A DNA stretch of 64,000 nucleotides, taken from contig JBCFYV010000012.1 of the NCBI GenBank assembly GCA_039000515.1, positions 42,658,355 to 42,722,354 on the forward strand, in the 5' to 3' direction. This DNA is from Timema cristinae (taxonomy: Eukaryota > Arthropoda > Insecta > Phasmatodea > Timematidae). The translations under genes were made by a program, and so were the position numbers. Shown piece after piece: positions 22,884-33,511 of this stretch. Numbering within the stretch: position 1 is the stretch's first letter; each line of letters begins with the position of its first letter. Under the pieces are notes generated by a model. That model did not search any database, had not been told where the DNA came from, and was given only the letters and a program-made list of their open reading frames with translations.

Positions 22884-23494
22884 ATGCCACGTCTTCGTGG
22901 ACGAGGAGGAAAGATTGGTCGACGTACACAGAATTCACAAATAGTCCACACCTGTCAGTTAAATCGAACGGCAAGAAGATCAATTGTAAGGACAATTCAA
23001 ATTTAAGAATCCAGGTTGCAAACACACGTGCAAATGAAAGTCAACAGCAACGCAACGAATGCCTTCGAGCTAATGCATTGAGACAAAGACAGGCGCGTCA
23101 ACGAGCCACTGACGCACACAGAGCACATGAACCACAGCGCCTGCAAGTACATCGCGCATTACACGCGCATCATTTCTCCGTCTTGCGTTCTAATATGAGT
23201 CGGACATCGACTTTTCGTCACATGCACAAATTGTCATCGGTGCTATGGACAAAGAATGCCAAAACTGCCATGCATTCAAATACAAAGGCGAATCGGCCGG
23301 TTTCTTCTGCGCGTCTGGAAAAGTTGTACTTCCACCATTGAATTAGCCGCCAGAACCATTGAAAACACTATTGGCTGGAGCCACACCTCAATCAAAATTG
23401 TTTTAGTGTTAAATTCGCAAATTCAATTCTTGCTTCCAAATGACATCATTTGGAGCAACAAAAATCGTTCAGAATGAGGATGGTCGCAATTTTG
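22884..23494 (+). pseudogene. Helitron RepHel N-terminal coding region, broken
   Basis: The ATG at 22884 opens 'MPRLRGRGGKIGRRTQNSQI', the usual basic start of insect Helitron proteins, but a stop follows after about 42 codons. In other frames come 'RQRQARQRATDAHRAHEP' and, from 23254, 'ECQNCHAFKYKGESAGFFC' followed by 'ASGKVVLPPLN', the conserved cysteine block. A TAG then interrupts 'PPEPLKTLLAGATPQSKL'. Frameshifts and stops show it is dead. The coding sequence continues after the SINE at 23771. Confidence 0.8.
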
Positions 23495-23507
23495 AATCAA
23501 CGTTTAA

Positions 23508-23770
23508 TTATTATTAGCACCGCGTCTTACTTCCCGTTCGTGTTATACACACTTACGCTAATTTGTAATGGTAGGGTGATTGTGAGATGAAATGAAGGAC
23601 CTACAGTTTAACGTGGAATCCGAACCACGGTGGTGGCCTGGCATTCCCCACATTCACAAGATGTCTTGTCAGAGGTGAAGGAAGGGTTTGGTAATCAGAT
23701 AAATCTGTGCCGGGAGCGAGGATTGAACCCCGGCCGCCAGCACAGAAGTCTGACACCTTACCCCTAGACC
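23508..23770 (-). mobile_element. SINE-B copy inside Helitron B, with target-site duplication
   Basis: The element is flanked by 13-bp copies of 'aatcaacgtttaa' at 23495-23507 and 23771-23783. On the minus strand it begins 'ggtctaggggtaaggtgtca' and carries the B box ('cggggttcaatcctcg'). Its body contains 'accaaacccttccttcacct', and the shared tail ends in (TAA)n. The reading frame of the Helitron resumes exactly after it. Confidence 0.9.
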
Positions 23771-24880
23771 AATCAACGTTTAAGATTCAGGGCCAAGTAT
23801 ATAATCAAATAGGTTCTTTAATCTCAATGCCTGATGCCGATCCAAAATTCTTGCAAATCTACTTAATGGGCGATGAGGAGCAACAAATAAACGCACGCTA
23901 CCAGTACAACCACATCGAGCAGATGGAGGAGCGAGATATTGTGGCGACTTTGGAACCATTTTTGTGAAATCACAACCAGTTGGTCCAGTTGTTTTATACC
24001 GTTTCAAACAGACTGCAAAACGACAACTACATGATCGTCATCAAAGCAGACAAAATACCATTTGGAGAGTACATGGGCCGATACAATTAACCAACCGTTA
24101 ATGAAGTTGCAGTTGTTATGGTTGGCGACGCATATGAACGTCGAGATACACGGATACAACACAGAGATAACACAGTTCACACAATTCAAGACAGTAATCG
24201 TTCTTACGAGGCTTTGCAATATCCGTTGATATTTTGGGAAGGAGAAGATGGATATCATTTTAACATCAAACAAATAAATCCAGTGACAGGTACAATCTAC
24301 ATACTATTTACTTTTTCTTTTTCTGTAAGATTAATTTCTTTTTGTCTTATTTATATTTCTACTTTGCAGGTAGAGAAACCAACAAGAAAGTGAGCGCGAT
24401 TAACATCCACGCATATAGGTTGATGATTCGTGCCAATGAAGACAATAAACATTCTCCTATGCCGCCAGCTCTTTCATCAATATATCGTTGATATGTATGC
24501 GAAAATCGAAAGCGAGCGAATACGGTACATCAAGTATAATCAAGAAAGCTGCGTTCTGAGAGTACATTCATTTGCGTGATGCTATTGTCAGTAACGTCGG
24601 TAACGTTGATGAAACCACTAATAGCAACGACATCGGTACCGCATATATTCTTCCATTATCATATATATTGGTAGTCTGCGTCATATGCAAGAATACATTC
24701 AAGACGCCATGACTTTCGTGTGCGAGTACGGCCGACCAGCTTTGTTGATTACACTTACGTGCAATCGTAACTGGGATGAAATTAAAATTTTGTTACTGCA
24801 AGGTCAAACAGCAATGCATCGCCATGATATCACTGCACGTGTCTTCAAACAAAAATTAATATATTTTATTAACTAGATTA
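23771..24880 (+). pseudogene. Helitron RepHel, region up to Rep motif 1, with intron-like insert
   Basis: The frame gives 'TFKIQGQVYNQIGSLISMPD', 'PKFLQIYLMGDEEQQINARY', then 'NDNYMIVIKADKIPFGEYMG'-like, 'YEALQYPLIFWEGEDGYHFN' and 'NPVTG'. After the insert it continues with 'RETNKKVS', 'RLMIRANEDN', and at 24685-24876 'MQEYIQDAMTFVCEYGRP' and 'LLITLTCNRNWDEI'. The last resembles Rep motif 1 of Helitrons (FITFTCN-NW-EI). The two-His and two-Tyr catalytic motifs that should follow are missing. Stops at 23966 and 24492, among others, make it inactive. Confidence 0.85.
24290..24369 (+). other. Apparent 80-nt spliceosomal intron within the Helitron ORF
   Basis: The insert starts GTACAA and ends in a pyrimidine-rich tract plus 'ctttgcag'. 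Removing it joins ...CCAGTGACAG to GTAGAGAAACC and restores the conserved protein line PVTG-RETNKKVS in frame. This is what an intron would look like; an 80-bp insertion with GT/AG ends by chance is the alternative. Confidence 0.65.
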
Positions 24881-25047
24881 CACATCACTATGTTCATTTA
24901 TACACCTCAGGGATTATACGAAAATCATTGTTCATCAACTCGCATTAAGATAAAAATAAAACAAACTTTATTTAAATTGTCGGATTATTTTTTATAACAT
25001 TACAACCTTAGGTATAACGAGTGGGTGAGGTTTCTATGCAGCTGACT

Positions 25048-25111
25048 GTACGTATCATCTAAATAGTATGTACTTCGTACAAGAAGTATATACTATTTAG
25101 ATGTTACGTAT
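25048..25111. repeat. Subterminal palindrome of Helitron B
   Basis: Arms start 'gtacgtatcatctaaatag' on the left and end 'ctatttagatgttacgta' on the right, with a ~10-nt loop. It is the equivalent of 18075-18137, with the bulge of copy A replaced here by a paired T-A. Confidence 0.85.
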
Positions 25112-25723
25112 ATAGGTAAGTTGTTCTGCTTATCCCGTAAAGGTTCTAGGCCCAAAACAGTTTATGATTTGCACTATGAGAATAGAAACAATTAAATGTA
25201 ATTTGACATTTGTCATATTTGAAGGTACGTCAATAAAATAAAATTAGCTGTACCCGGCATACAAATTTGTAAGCAAGCTTAGCAATTTTTTTTGATACAG
25301 CTGATATTTGTGGAGTTGTGGGCGAAATTCCAAAAATTGTTGGGATCACTATTCCATATATTATTATTTTTAATAATGGATACCATGTATGTATAAGTGT
25401 CTAGCAGTTCCTATTCTAAATAAAATGTATTAGTTTCAGAAACAGACAGACTGAATGGGAAAGCATTGCTATTACGGTGAAACAAAGTATTTTTAATGTA
25501 CTATTGTCTCAATATAGTTGATTTTGATGAAAGAAAAGATGTTTTATTTTGTATTTTGTCTTGACAAACCTGAATTTTAATATTTGGGTAACTCATTAAT
25601 TGTAGTTCATTGTGAATTTGTAATTGTGATGATCACATAGTGTTTGTTTTATTATCAAAATCAACTATGCCACCAAACGAAAAGCCAACGTTCGGGCAGG
25701 ACAACGTCTGTCGGGTCCACTAG

Positions 25724-26050
25724 TAATATATTATATTATATATTTTAATATATATATATATTATATATATAATATATATGTATTATATATATTGTATATA
25801 TATATATGTATATATTATATATGTATATAATATATTATATATGTAATATATAATATGTGTTATATATAATATGTATATATATATTATATATAATATATGT
25901 AAATAATATATAACTAGGGATAAAGTATATATATATACTAGTGGATATATATATAAATAATAAAATATGTATTTAATTATATGATTTATAAAATATAATA
26001 TATATGAATATGTAATCTATATTGGAAATATATATAATATATATAGTTTA
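25724..26050. repeat. AT/TA-rich low-complexity DNA with the right copy of the 88-bp direct repeat
   Basis: Long alternating (TA)n stretches follow the Helitron end. 25950-26042 repeats the block order seen at 21757-21845 ('aataataaaatatgtattta', 'gaatatgtaatctatatt'). It also contains ACTAGT at about 25950, possibly the end of another Helitron-like copy. Confidence 0.6.
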
Positions 26051-26511
26051 TGACCTTTGTCTTAAAACGTATTTACTATAAAATAATAATGATTACAAGA
26101 AATCTAGCCATTGATTTTTACCCAAAAATTTATATTTAATCATACACGCGTGCCAATTTAACAATTAAATTTATCACTTCCCACTCAAACACTTGTGTGT
26201 AACACCAAAGTTCAGTTTTCTTATCGTCAAGTGTTCTACAGAATGGATTTTGCTCCCTAGGAAATAACTTGACCAAGAAAGATTGTAAAAAGGTTCATTA
26301 CTGTCCCCGATGGATGACAAATTTTCCGAGACGCTAGTTTTGCCCAGGGATATAATTTGGCCCCCAACTCTCCTATCTTCCTTGAGAGGGAAGCCAGACT
26401 GATGGAACAAGGAAAATAATATGGTCTACTGCATGAAAACTGACAATAATTGTAAACTTTATCTTGAATATTATTGGTTCAACAAACAATACTAATAGGA
26501 GCACCAACATT
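26051..26511. other. Unassigned DNA
   Basis: A 78-codon minus-strand ORF (26174-26410) has no recognisable motif and no splice context that I can defend. Confidence 0.3.
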
Positions 26512-26746
26512 TGTGATCACTTGGACTAAGACGCCCGACTGTCAATAATCTAGTTTGATGCTGATGGAGATGTTAGGGTTTGAATCACAGTCGAGTGTGC
26601 TGAGGATTGTAATTCTTAAATAAATGTCCATCTTCTCTCATGCAAATATTGGTACACTTTTCTTACACCATATCTTGCTCGTCGATACCCAAAAAGTGTA
26701 AATATTTGGGTAGCCCAAACGCTTAAGAGACACAATGCATTTTTAT
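26512..26746 (+). mobile_element. SINE-A copy
   Basis: Head 'ggactaagacgcccgactgt' with B box 'agggtttgaatcaca'; body 'ctcatgcaaatattggtaca'; degraded tail 'gtagcccaaacgcttaagag'. Confidence 0.65.
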
Positions 26747-26875
26747 TTTATTTTACATAATATAATACCATCGCTTGGATATAAGTTATCTAAATAATAT
26801 AACACAAGTTTATAATTTTTTCTAAAACGCTTTGGATTTTTAATAATATATTCCTTAAAAAAAAGTTGGTATTAT

Positions 26876-27015
26876 TAGTCTTACTACCAATCCAGGCTAT
26901 CTAATATTTAGAGGTAGGGATGGGGAAGGAATATTCCCGTATTGGTGTGGAGGGTAAGTCGAAACCAATTTAGGTTAAATCACCTCAGTATAGTCGAGAG
27001 ATATTCTATCACTGT
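26876..27015 (-). mobile_element. SINE-A fragment
   Basis: Reversed tail ('cttactaccaatccagg') and reversed body ('tggtgtggagggtaagtcga', 'aaccaatttaggt') remain; the head is lost. Confidence 0.6.
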
Positions 27016-30000
27016 TTTCCTCGTAACGGAAATTATTTTGTTGTTGTTGTGGTTTGACTTGATCTTTTTGATCAGAAATATTATTTTAAAGTTCAAACAA
27101 CCTAATAATAAAGACAATTAAACCTACACAGATTTAAACAAGTCATATCAACTACAGTCTGGTTTTGGTAGGATGAACAGTAGAAAATGTATTTAAATGT
27201 TACTATATTTCTAGAATATATCCCTACGCCAAATGATATAATTTGAAAGACCATATGATTAGCAGATGTCCCTTTTGACAAGCAAATTTTTGAAACCAAG
27301 AAAACAAGACAAATTATAATAATAAAATAAATGACAATGGTAATATATTTAAATTAAAATAAAGTATTTAAAAAAAACTTATTATTTTACTTTTTTTATT
27401 AGTGTATAAAATATAACATTGAAAAGAATATAGAAGGACAAGGCCTACACACTTAGCAGGAAACTGGGAGCCTCCAAGTTCTAAATTAAAAAACACTACA
27501 ACACATAATTATGTAATTTATGTGGTACATCAGTCCCCTTCTTTAACAGAAGAGAGTAAAACAAAGACTGGACTATTCAATATGGCATATGTGTATTATT
27601 ACTGGTTAGAGAGTATAATATATTGGATGTGTAAAAGCGTAATTTGACTTAATGTTTTGGTGAGGTAATGCTTTTTAGAATAATTTAATGTCCCTAAAAA
27701 TACGTTAGCAACTTTATGAGTTAGATACTATCACCCCTGACTTGTCTAAAGGTGTAGCTAGAACTTCCGCACCATCACTGTAGTTGGACTCATCTTCATC
27801 ATCGTCGTCACCTAGGTTGGTTATTAAAGGTGGTTGTCTTTTATTCACATCTATCTTCATCTCTCTGAATCTTCAATCTTCTTGAATGGATTTCTCACAG
27901 TAGTCCACATGTCTACTCCATCTAAAAAATGTATATTCATCTACACATACTGACCTCACTCATAACATAAAACAAACAGTTAATAAGGAAGTAACTGTGG
28001 GTGATTGCAAATTAGTATATGTACAAGGATTCTGTGGCAAATCAAGTTTACTCATTAACATGTTTCCTTCTTCGAGCATCAAATCATGTGAAGCAAGGCT
28101 TAAAGGTGTATGAATGTTAGTTAAGGGCAACAATTGTTTACAAGAATTGGAGCACACATATTAAACTCTTTTAACACATGTGCCCAGCGAGAGTTTAACC
28201 TATATACAAATAATTTGAAGCTCATTCATTTCAGCAATTTGTTCAATGAAAACTTGCTTCCTTTGAAATGTATGTCGTCTCTGATGGCCGACAAGACACT
28301 GTCCATTGACGCAGTTTCCTAAGAATTATCAAATGAAAAGACTAGAATTTTTTATATTTGGTATTTTAATAAAAAATATTTTACAAATTACAAATATTGT
28401 AAACATGTTCGATAGTTTTTTATAGTACAATTAATAATTTTATTGCTGTTGAGGACCAAACATTCAAAATAAAAACATGAACTTATATCTGTAGATGAAG
28501 GAAAAAGGAAGATCAAGATGCAAGTGGGAGTTTTGTAAATTATCACTGGAACTAACCTTGATTATACATTCTATAGATAACTTGATGTATAGAATCTCAT
28601 GTAAACTCATCTATTGCTTTAGCTGAAACGCCAGGAATTGGTTTTCTGATTCTCATCTTTCCAGGAGTCTTAACTTCATCAATGTTCCTTCCACAGTAAC
28701 TGAAATCTATATTTAGCTAATAACTTACTTCATCAAGTATGTCTACAGATAAAATTAACCTTTGAGATAAAAGTGTGATATGTTGGTACTACGCCAAAAC
28801 CAATTCATTAATATATAAGATACTTTTATTTTATAGAAACTAACAAATAATGTTAACTAATTTTCCACTCACTCATACCAGTAAAAAACCCAAAGAGGAT
28901 CAATAAATGATAATTAAAGTTATAATAACATTTTTAGGCCTATTTGAAAACATTTCTAATTTTTTCCAAATCCTAACAAATGGCTAAATTTTTGGGCCTT
29001 TTTACAAAAAGGTGTTTCTACCTTCAAGTTTTAATATACCGGGGCTTATGACATAATTTTGTCCTATCACCATTATAATGTTTATTTGATTAATAGCCTA
29101 CGAATTAAAGTTAAGGTTAAGTTATTGGTTATTATTGTGATTGTAAAGTATTACTATATGCAATAGTTATCTTTTTTATTATTTTAAAGTATTTAAAACT
29201 AGCAGAACCTAAACTTTCAAGCATCAACACAAAGGAATGCCTCGTTTTGATTCAATTATTAGCTATAAATTACTTTCAATAATAACTAGTTTACTGTCAT
29301 TAAGGTCTCCGTATTCTTGTGACTAGGATGATTGTATTAGATCATTTATTGTTAACGATTTTATACATAAAAATGTGACCTATGGCTATATGTAGAGATT
29401 TTGGCCCGACAACCACCGTTAACATATATTTTGAAGGCTCGAGATCAGTATACAAACAGTTGTGGTCGGAAAATAGTCTTAAAACACAAAAACGCTATCC
29501 AATAGTTTTGTATAGTAATAAGCCTAGAGCGGTTTTAGTTATAATCGCAGTTTATTGCAAGTAGGTATGTGTTTACATACTACTCCCGATCCTTTTATAA
29601 TTTTTTTTAACTACCTGACAACATATGTAAATAGGAAGAAAACCAGGCTATGTTGAAACACATTTCACCCTATTCTGAACTATAAATGGTGAGAAATACT
29701 CGCACTTCTTGAAGGTAAAATTATGTCAAAGAAAGAAATAGGCCTACTTACCATCTCACACTACTCTTAATGATTTGGAGCAATTAAGCTAGTAATTTAG
29801 GAACATCAGCTTGAGTGATAGAAATCCAGCAGATTAATTGGAACCACTAGGCTTTTCTAATCTTCGATTTTGTTGGTTAGGTTTTTAAAAAAATGCGAAC
29901 TAATTTCTTAACTAGAGATAATTATTTTTTAAATGTTTTAATACAAAGTTAAAACACTATTAAAAAATTGTAAGGTATGTTAATTTCAAAATATCTAAAC

Positions 30001-30690
30001 CTATAAACCTCTCCTATTAAAAACAAATTCATTTTATTATGTTTTGTATTAAGTTAATACTATATTAACATCAATTTTCCAGACCTAGGTCTAAACAATA
30101 GGTTAATACAACAATCTTAATGTAAAATAGGTTAGGCCTACTTTTTTTTTTTTAGAAGTTACATTTTACTATTGTTACACAGTCTTAATATTTCTCTTTG
30201 GATTACAACTGGAAATATCTCCTACGATTTCTCCTTCGATTTGAAGTTTATAGATTGACTTGTTCAAGTTAGACAGGAAACCAATTGTTTCCATATTCGA
30301 TAGTATATTACAGTAATAAAGAATAACCGTTCTTAATTTCGACTAAGACTTATCTCTCATCACATATACCAAAAACAAATTAAATATATTCTATAGGTAC
30401 TTCATTGATTGCTTAGAATTATTAAATTAAATCCCTTGAGTTGAAATATTAAATATAATACCCTTTAAGTGGTTGTCATATTGAAACAGATAAATAAAAA
30501 AATCCTTCACTATTGGTTCACGAATTTGGTCATTATTGATGAGTAAACATTTGGACATACAGGTAGACGAGATTGGAAATATTTAAGTCAAAACTGGACT
30601 TTATTAAGCCTGCTAAACATTTTTACTTTCTCGGTAATCTACAGATAGAAAAAGTATTGTGATCGTCAAAAAAAAAATAGAGATCGGGAT
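27016..30690. other. Unassigned DNA; weak coding-like scraps at 27720-28700 (minus)
   Basis: On the minus strand, 27727-27855 reads an acidic stretch 'GDDDDEDESNYSDGAEVLA', and 28600-28710 reads 'GRNIDEVKTPGKMRIRKPI' after an acceptor-like 'gatttcag'. 27960-28157 is a 65-codon ORF. These could be exons or a decayed gene copy, but I recognise no family and the frames do not join cleanly. The rest is AT-rich and empty to my reading. Confidence 0.3.
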
Positions 30691-31680
30691 TTTGATGGAT
30701 CTGAATACGAAAAAGTTGTTTTTGTGATGCCTTCTGTCTATTTGTCTGTCTGTACCTTAAAGTATAACCTAATCTATTTTACAGGTCAGGCTAAAACTTG
30801 CTACCTAGGGTTTTAATAGGGCGGCCCCAAAAAGTTTTTGGAATTGGACATCTAGCACTAAAATTAATGGTAGTTTCTTTAAGGGAGAAAAGAGAGAAAA
30901 AATATATTATTTTCAAAATTAGCTATAACTCTTTTGTTTAAAATTAATTTCCAAGCATTGATCAATATTGTATACAAATGACTACTCTGAATTTTTTTTC
31001 TCAAAATGACATTAGGTTTTCCGTACTGATGCGTAAATTCTAATTTTTTTATAATATCGCCGTAACATTTTGAGATAAGAAATAATGTATCATTGCAAAT
31101 ATGTAGATATATTTATAATAAGAATCTTATGTTTGAAATATATTTTTGTAAAATCAATAGTGTTATAGTGGTTTCAAGCTATACGTAAATAAGTAAATAT
31201 ATATTTTTTTACTTTTCGAACAATAAAAGTAAAGTACCTATTGCGACCATCAGAAATATATAATCCAAGATGTTGATGATTGTTGAAGTTTCATGAACCC
31301 AGAACCCTAAAAAAGGTTTACACGATGCCGTCTGTATGTGTGCCTGTGTAACCTTCAAATTAAAATAAGCGAAAATATATTTGTATATATTTGTTCTCAA
31401 AATTGGATATAACAATTTTTATTAAATATTGTATCTAGGTGTTGATTAAGTTTATAAACAAAATAACTACTGTTAATTTCCCATGAAAATACTTTTAGGA
31501 TACCTTACATAAGAAGATATTCCCATATCTCTACAGCTATTTGAGATAATAAATAAGTTATCATTGAAAAATTGTAGAACTATTAAAAATTTAAAAAAAC
31601 TTATATTTGAAATATATCTTTATGAAACTAATAGATTCAGGATATTAAAAATATATTAATACTATTTTGTGAGCTTTAGA
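30691..31680 (+). repeat. Head-to-tail pair of ~480-bp degenerate repeats
   Basis: 'tttgagataagaaataatgt' at about 31070 corresponds to 'tttgagataataaataagtt' at about 31550. Likewise 'gatgccttctgtctatttgt' (30731) corresponds to 'gatgccgtctgtatgtgtgc' (31324), and 'tatttttgtaaaatcaatag' to 'tctttatgaaactaatag'. The family reappears in the opposite orientation at 48760-49700. No coding potential. Confidence 0.7.
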
Positions 31681-33214
31681 TGTCTATAAATACTAATTAA
31701 ATTTGAACAGAATAATTCTCTGATGCCATAGAGTATGTGAGTCTAAAATAGTTGTTCTTTTTCCTTTACCTCTTAGGGGAAGTGTTTGTAAAGCAATGAT
31801 CTATCATTTTAGACTCAATAATCAACATTTACCTTTTTTATTGGCCAAAAATAATGAATGACGAAGTTAATAGCAATGTAATTAGCTGAAAATTTGCAAC
31901 CCCAATCAAATTTCAAAAATTTTGAACGGAATTTGAAATTTTAATACGAAATGATGACCCTTGCTTACACAATCATGATATCTTTTATTGGTACAAATAT
32001 AGCAATGAGGACATACGTTCTTTAAAAATAACAATATAAAATTTAAAACCGGGAGTCCTAAACTGTTTTAGGTAAATATGGCGCAATTTTCGCTCGAGAT
32101 TTCTAGGTTATATTATTTTGTTTCATACAAATTACCAGTTTTGAGTAAATGTCTCGATTTATTAACAATGGAGATATAAAGACCATGCGGAGCTGCGTAC
32201 CTTTAATTAATCAACGTTTTCTCTAAGAGGAAAGTTGATCAACCTGGAAGTGATTCATCCTATCTGACTTTCCTTCGTTTTTCTTGTCTGACCGACGTTT
32301 GAAATGCGTCTCGGTCCTTTTTTTATCTCCCTGGAGTGACATACATGCTTCAAACCTTCTCTGCCTCTCTTCTTTTTCATCCAATTGCCACCCTTCACTT
32401 TAGTTCAGAGTTTCTCACATGCATTCTCTTGTCTCTCTTGAACTTAAGAAAATTTGTGTTAAATAAATGCCAATGATGATAACAAAAATGTTGGGAATGT
32501 TTGTGAAAAAACAAACCAGCTCGTAATCTAACATCTGGCGTGTAAAATAAAAGTTTTATTTTCTGTCTCTTACACCAGCCCTGTACACAATGCATTTTAT
32601 TGTTTAAAAATTCTAAGTTGAATTAAGAAAATAAAATTGTCCGGGATTGTAACCATTACTGTCACCCAATTTTTATATAAAAAAATATAGGGTAGTGATT
32701 ATAAAGTATTTCAGAGTATATTTGAGCAAAATTTAGCTAACTTTAAAAACTCTACGAGTATTTGTAATGATAGAAGCAACATTTAACTGGTTTCTTGAGA
32801 CTTTTCATTACCAGTGTTAGAAACATTGTTCTTTATTTATTTGTAATCCAGCTTCTTTTTGAATAGTATCACTTTATATTAATTAATTTTTGTCAATTAT
32901 TATTTTGGTGTAGGGAAGTTATCATGATGAATGGAACAATCTTAGTAGTGATGCATAAATACCGTAAAATTTATTTTAAAAAAAATTGAAGGGACTGGTA
33001 AACAAAAGGTATGATTGATACCATTGTTTCTTATCTAATTATATCTTATACCTGGTTTACTTTTACCACCCTCTCAAAAATCCTAAAACCAAATAAATTA
33101 GAGTATTCCTGTACTTTTGAAGAACCCTAACTATTTTTTCTACATATATTCTATTTTTGCTCCAGAAATTATGATAAACCGACCGTCAGAGAAATATTTA
33201 TAAGGATTAAAAGT
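31681..33214. other. Unassigned DNA with a GC-richer patch at 32170-32430
   Basis: The patch is pyrimidine-rich on the plus strand and purine-rich on the minus strand, unlike its surroundings. It could be an untranslated exon or promoter-proximal DNA on the minus strand. No long frame supports a protein. Confidence 0.3.
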
Positions 33215-33300
33215 CCATCACCTTAACTCTGCCAGTTGTTTGTTTGCCTACTGACCTAAGGATTACAGGTTCGATTCTTGTAATCAGTTAAAAATGTGTA
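33215..33300 (+). mobile_element. tRNA-like SINE head, family uncertain
   Basis: 'acaggttcgattcttgtaat' contains a near-canonical B box. An A box is only weakly visible and no SINE-A or SINE-B body follows. (TTA)n starts 130 bp later. Confidence 0.4.
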
Positions 33301-33429
33301 ATATGTGAAATATGATTCTCCACTTTTAACATAAATTAATTAACGGCCGGGGGCTCGATGTTATGTATGTTCTAGATTAAAGTTAGTCTAAATGTTATGT
33401 ACGGATATAATTCATTGGTAAAATAAAAA

Positions 33430-33511
33430 AAATAAAAAATAATAATTATTATTATTATTATTATTATTATTATGTTTATGATTATTATTATTATTATTAT
33501 TATATTATTTT
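33430..33511. repeat. (TTA)n microsatellite
   Basis: About 80 bp of (TTA) units with one short interruption ('tgtttatga') near 33473. Confidence 0.9.

Larger units (their letters stand above)
21850..25723 (+). mobile_element. Helitron copy B, internally deleted
   Basis: The 5' part has 'cctaaacggctggaccgaat' and 'ccggtaggtggcgctgcaat', which I recognise from insect Helitron 5' regions; the exact 5' TC is probably at 21850 but is uncertain within AT-rich flank. Then come an 85-bp tandem repeat, the Rep-N-terminal coding region, a SINE-B insertion, an intron-like insert, and a sudden junction near 24880 to the 3' end, which terminates in CTAG at 25720-25723 followed by T. The whole helicase except the last few codons is gone, so the copy is non-autonomous. 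It shares its 3' ~830 bp with copy A. Confidence 0.85.
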
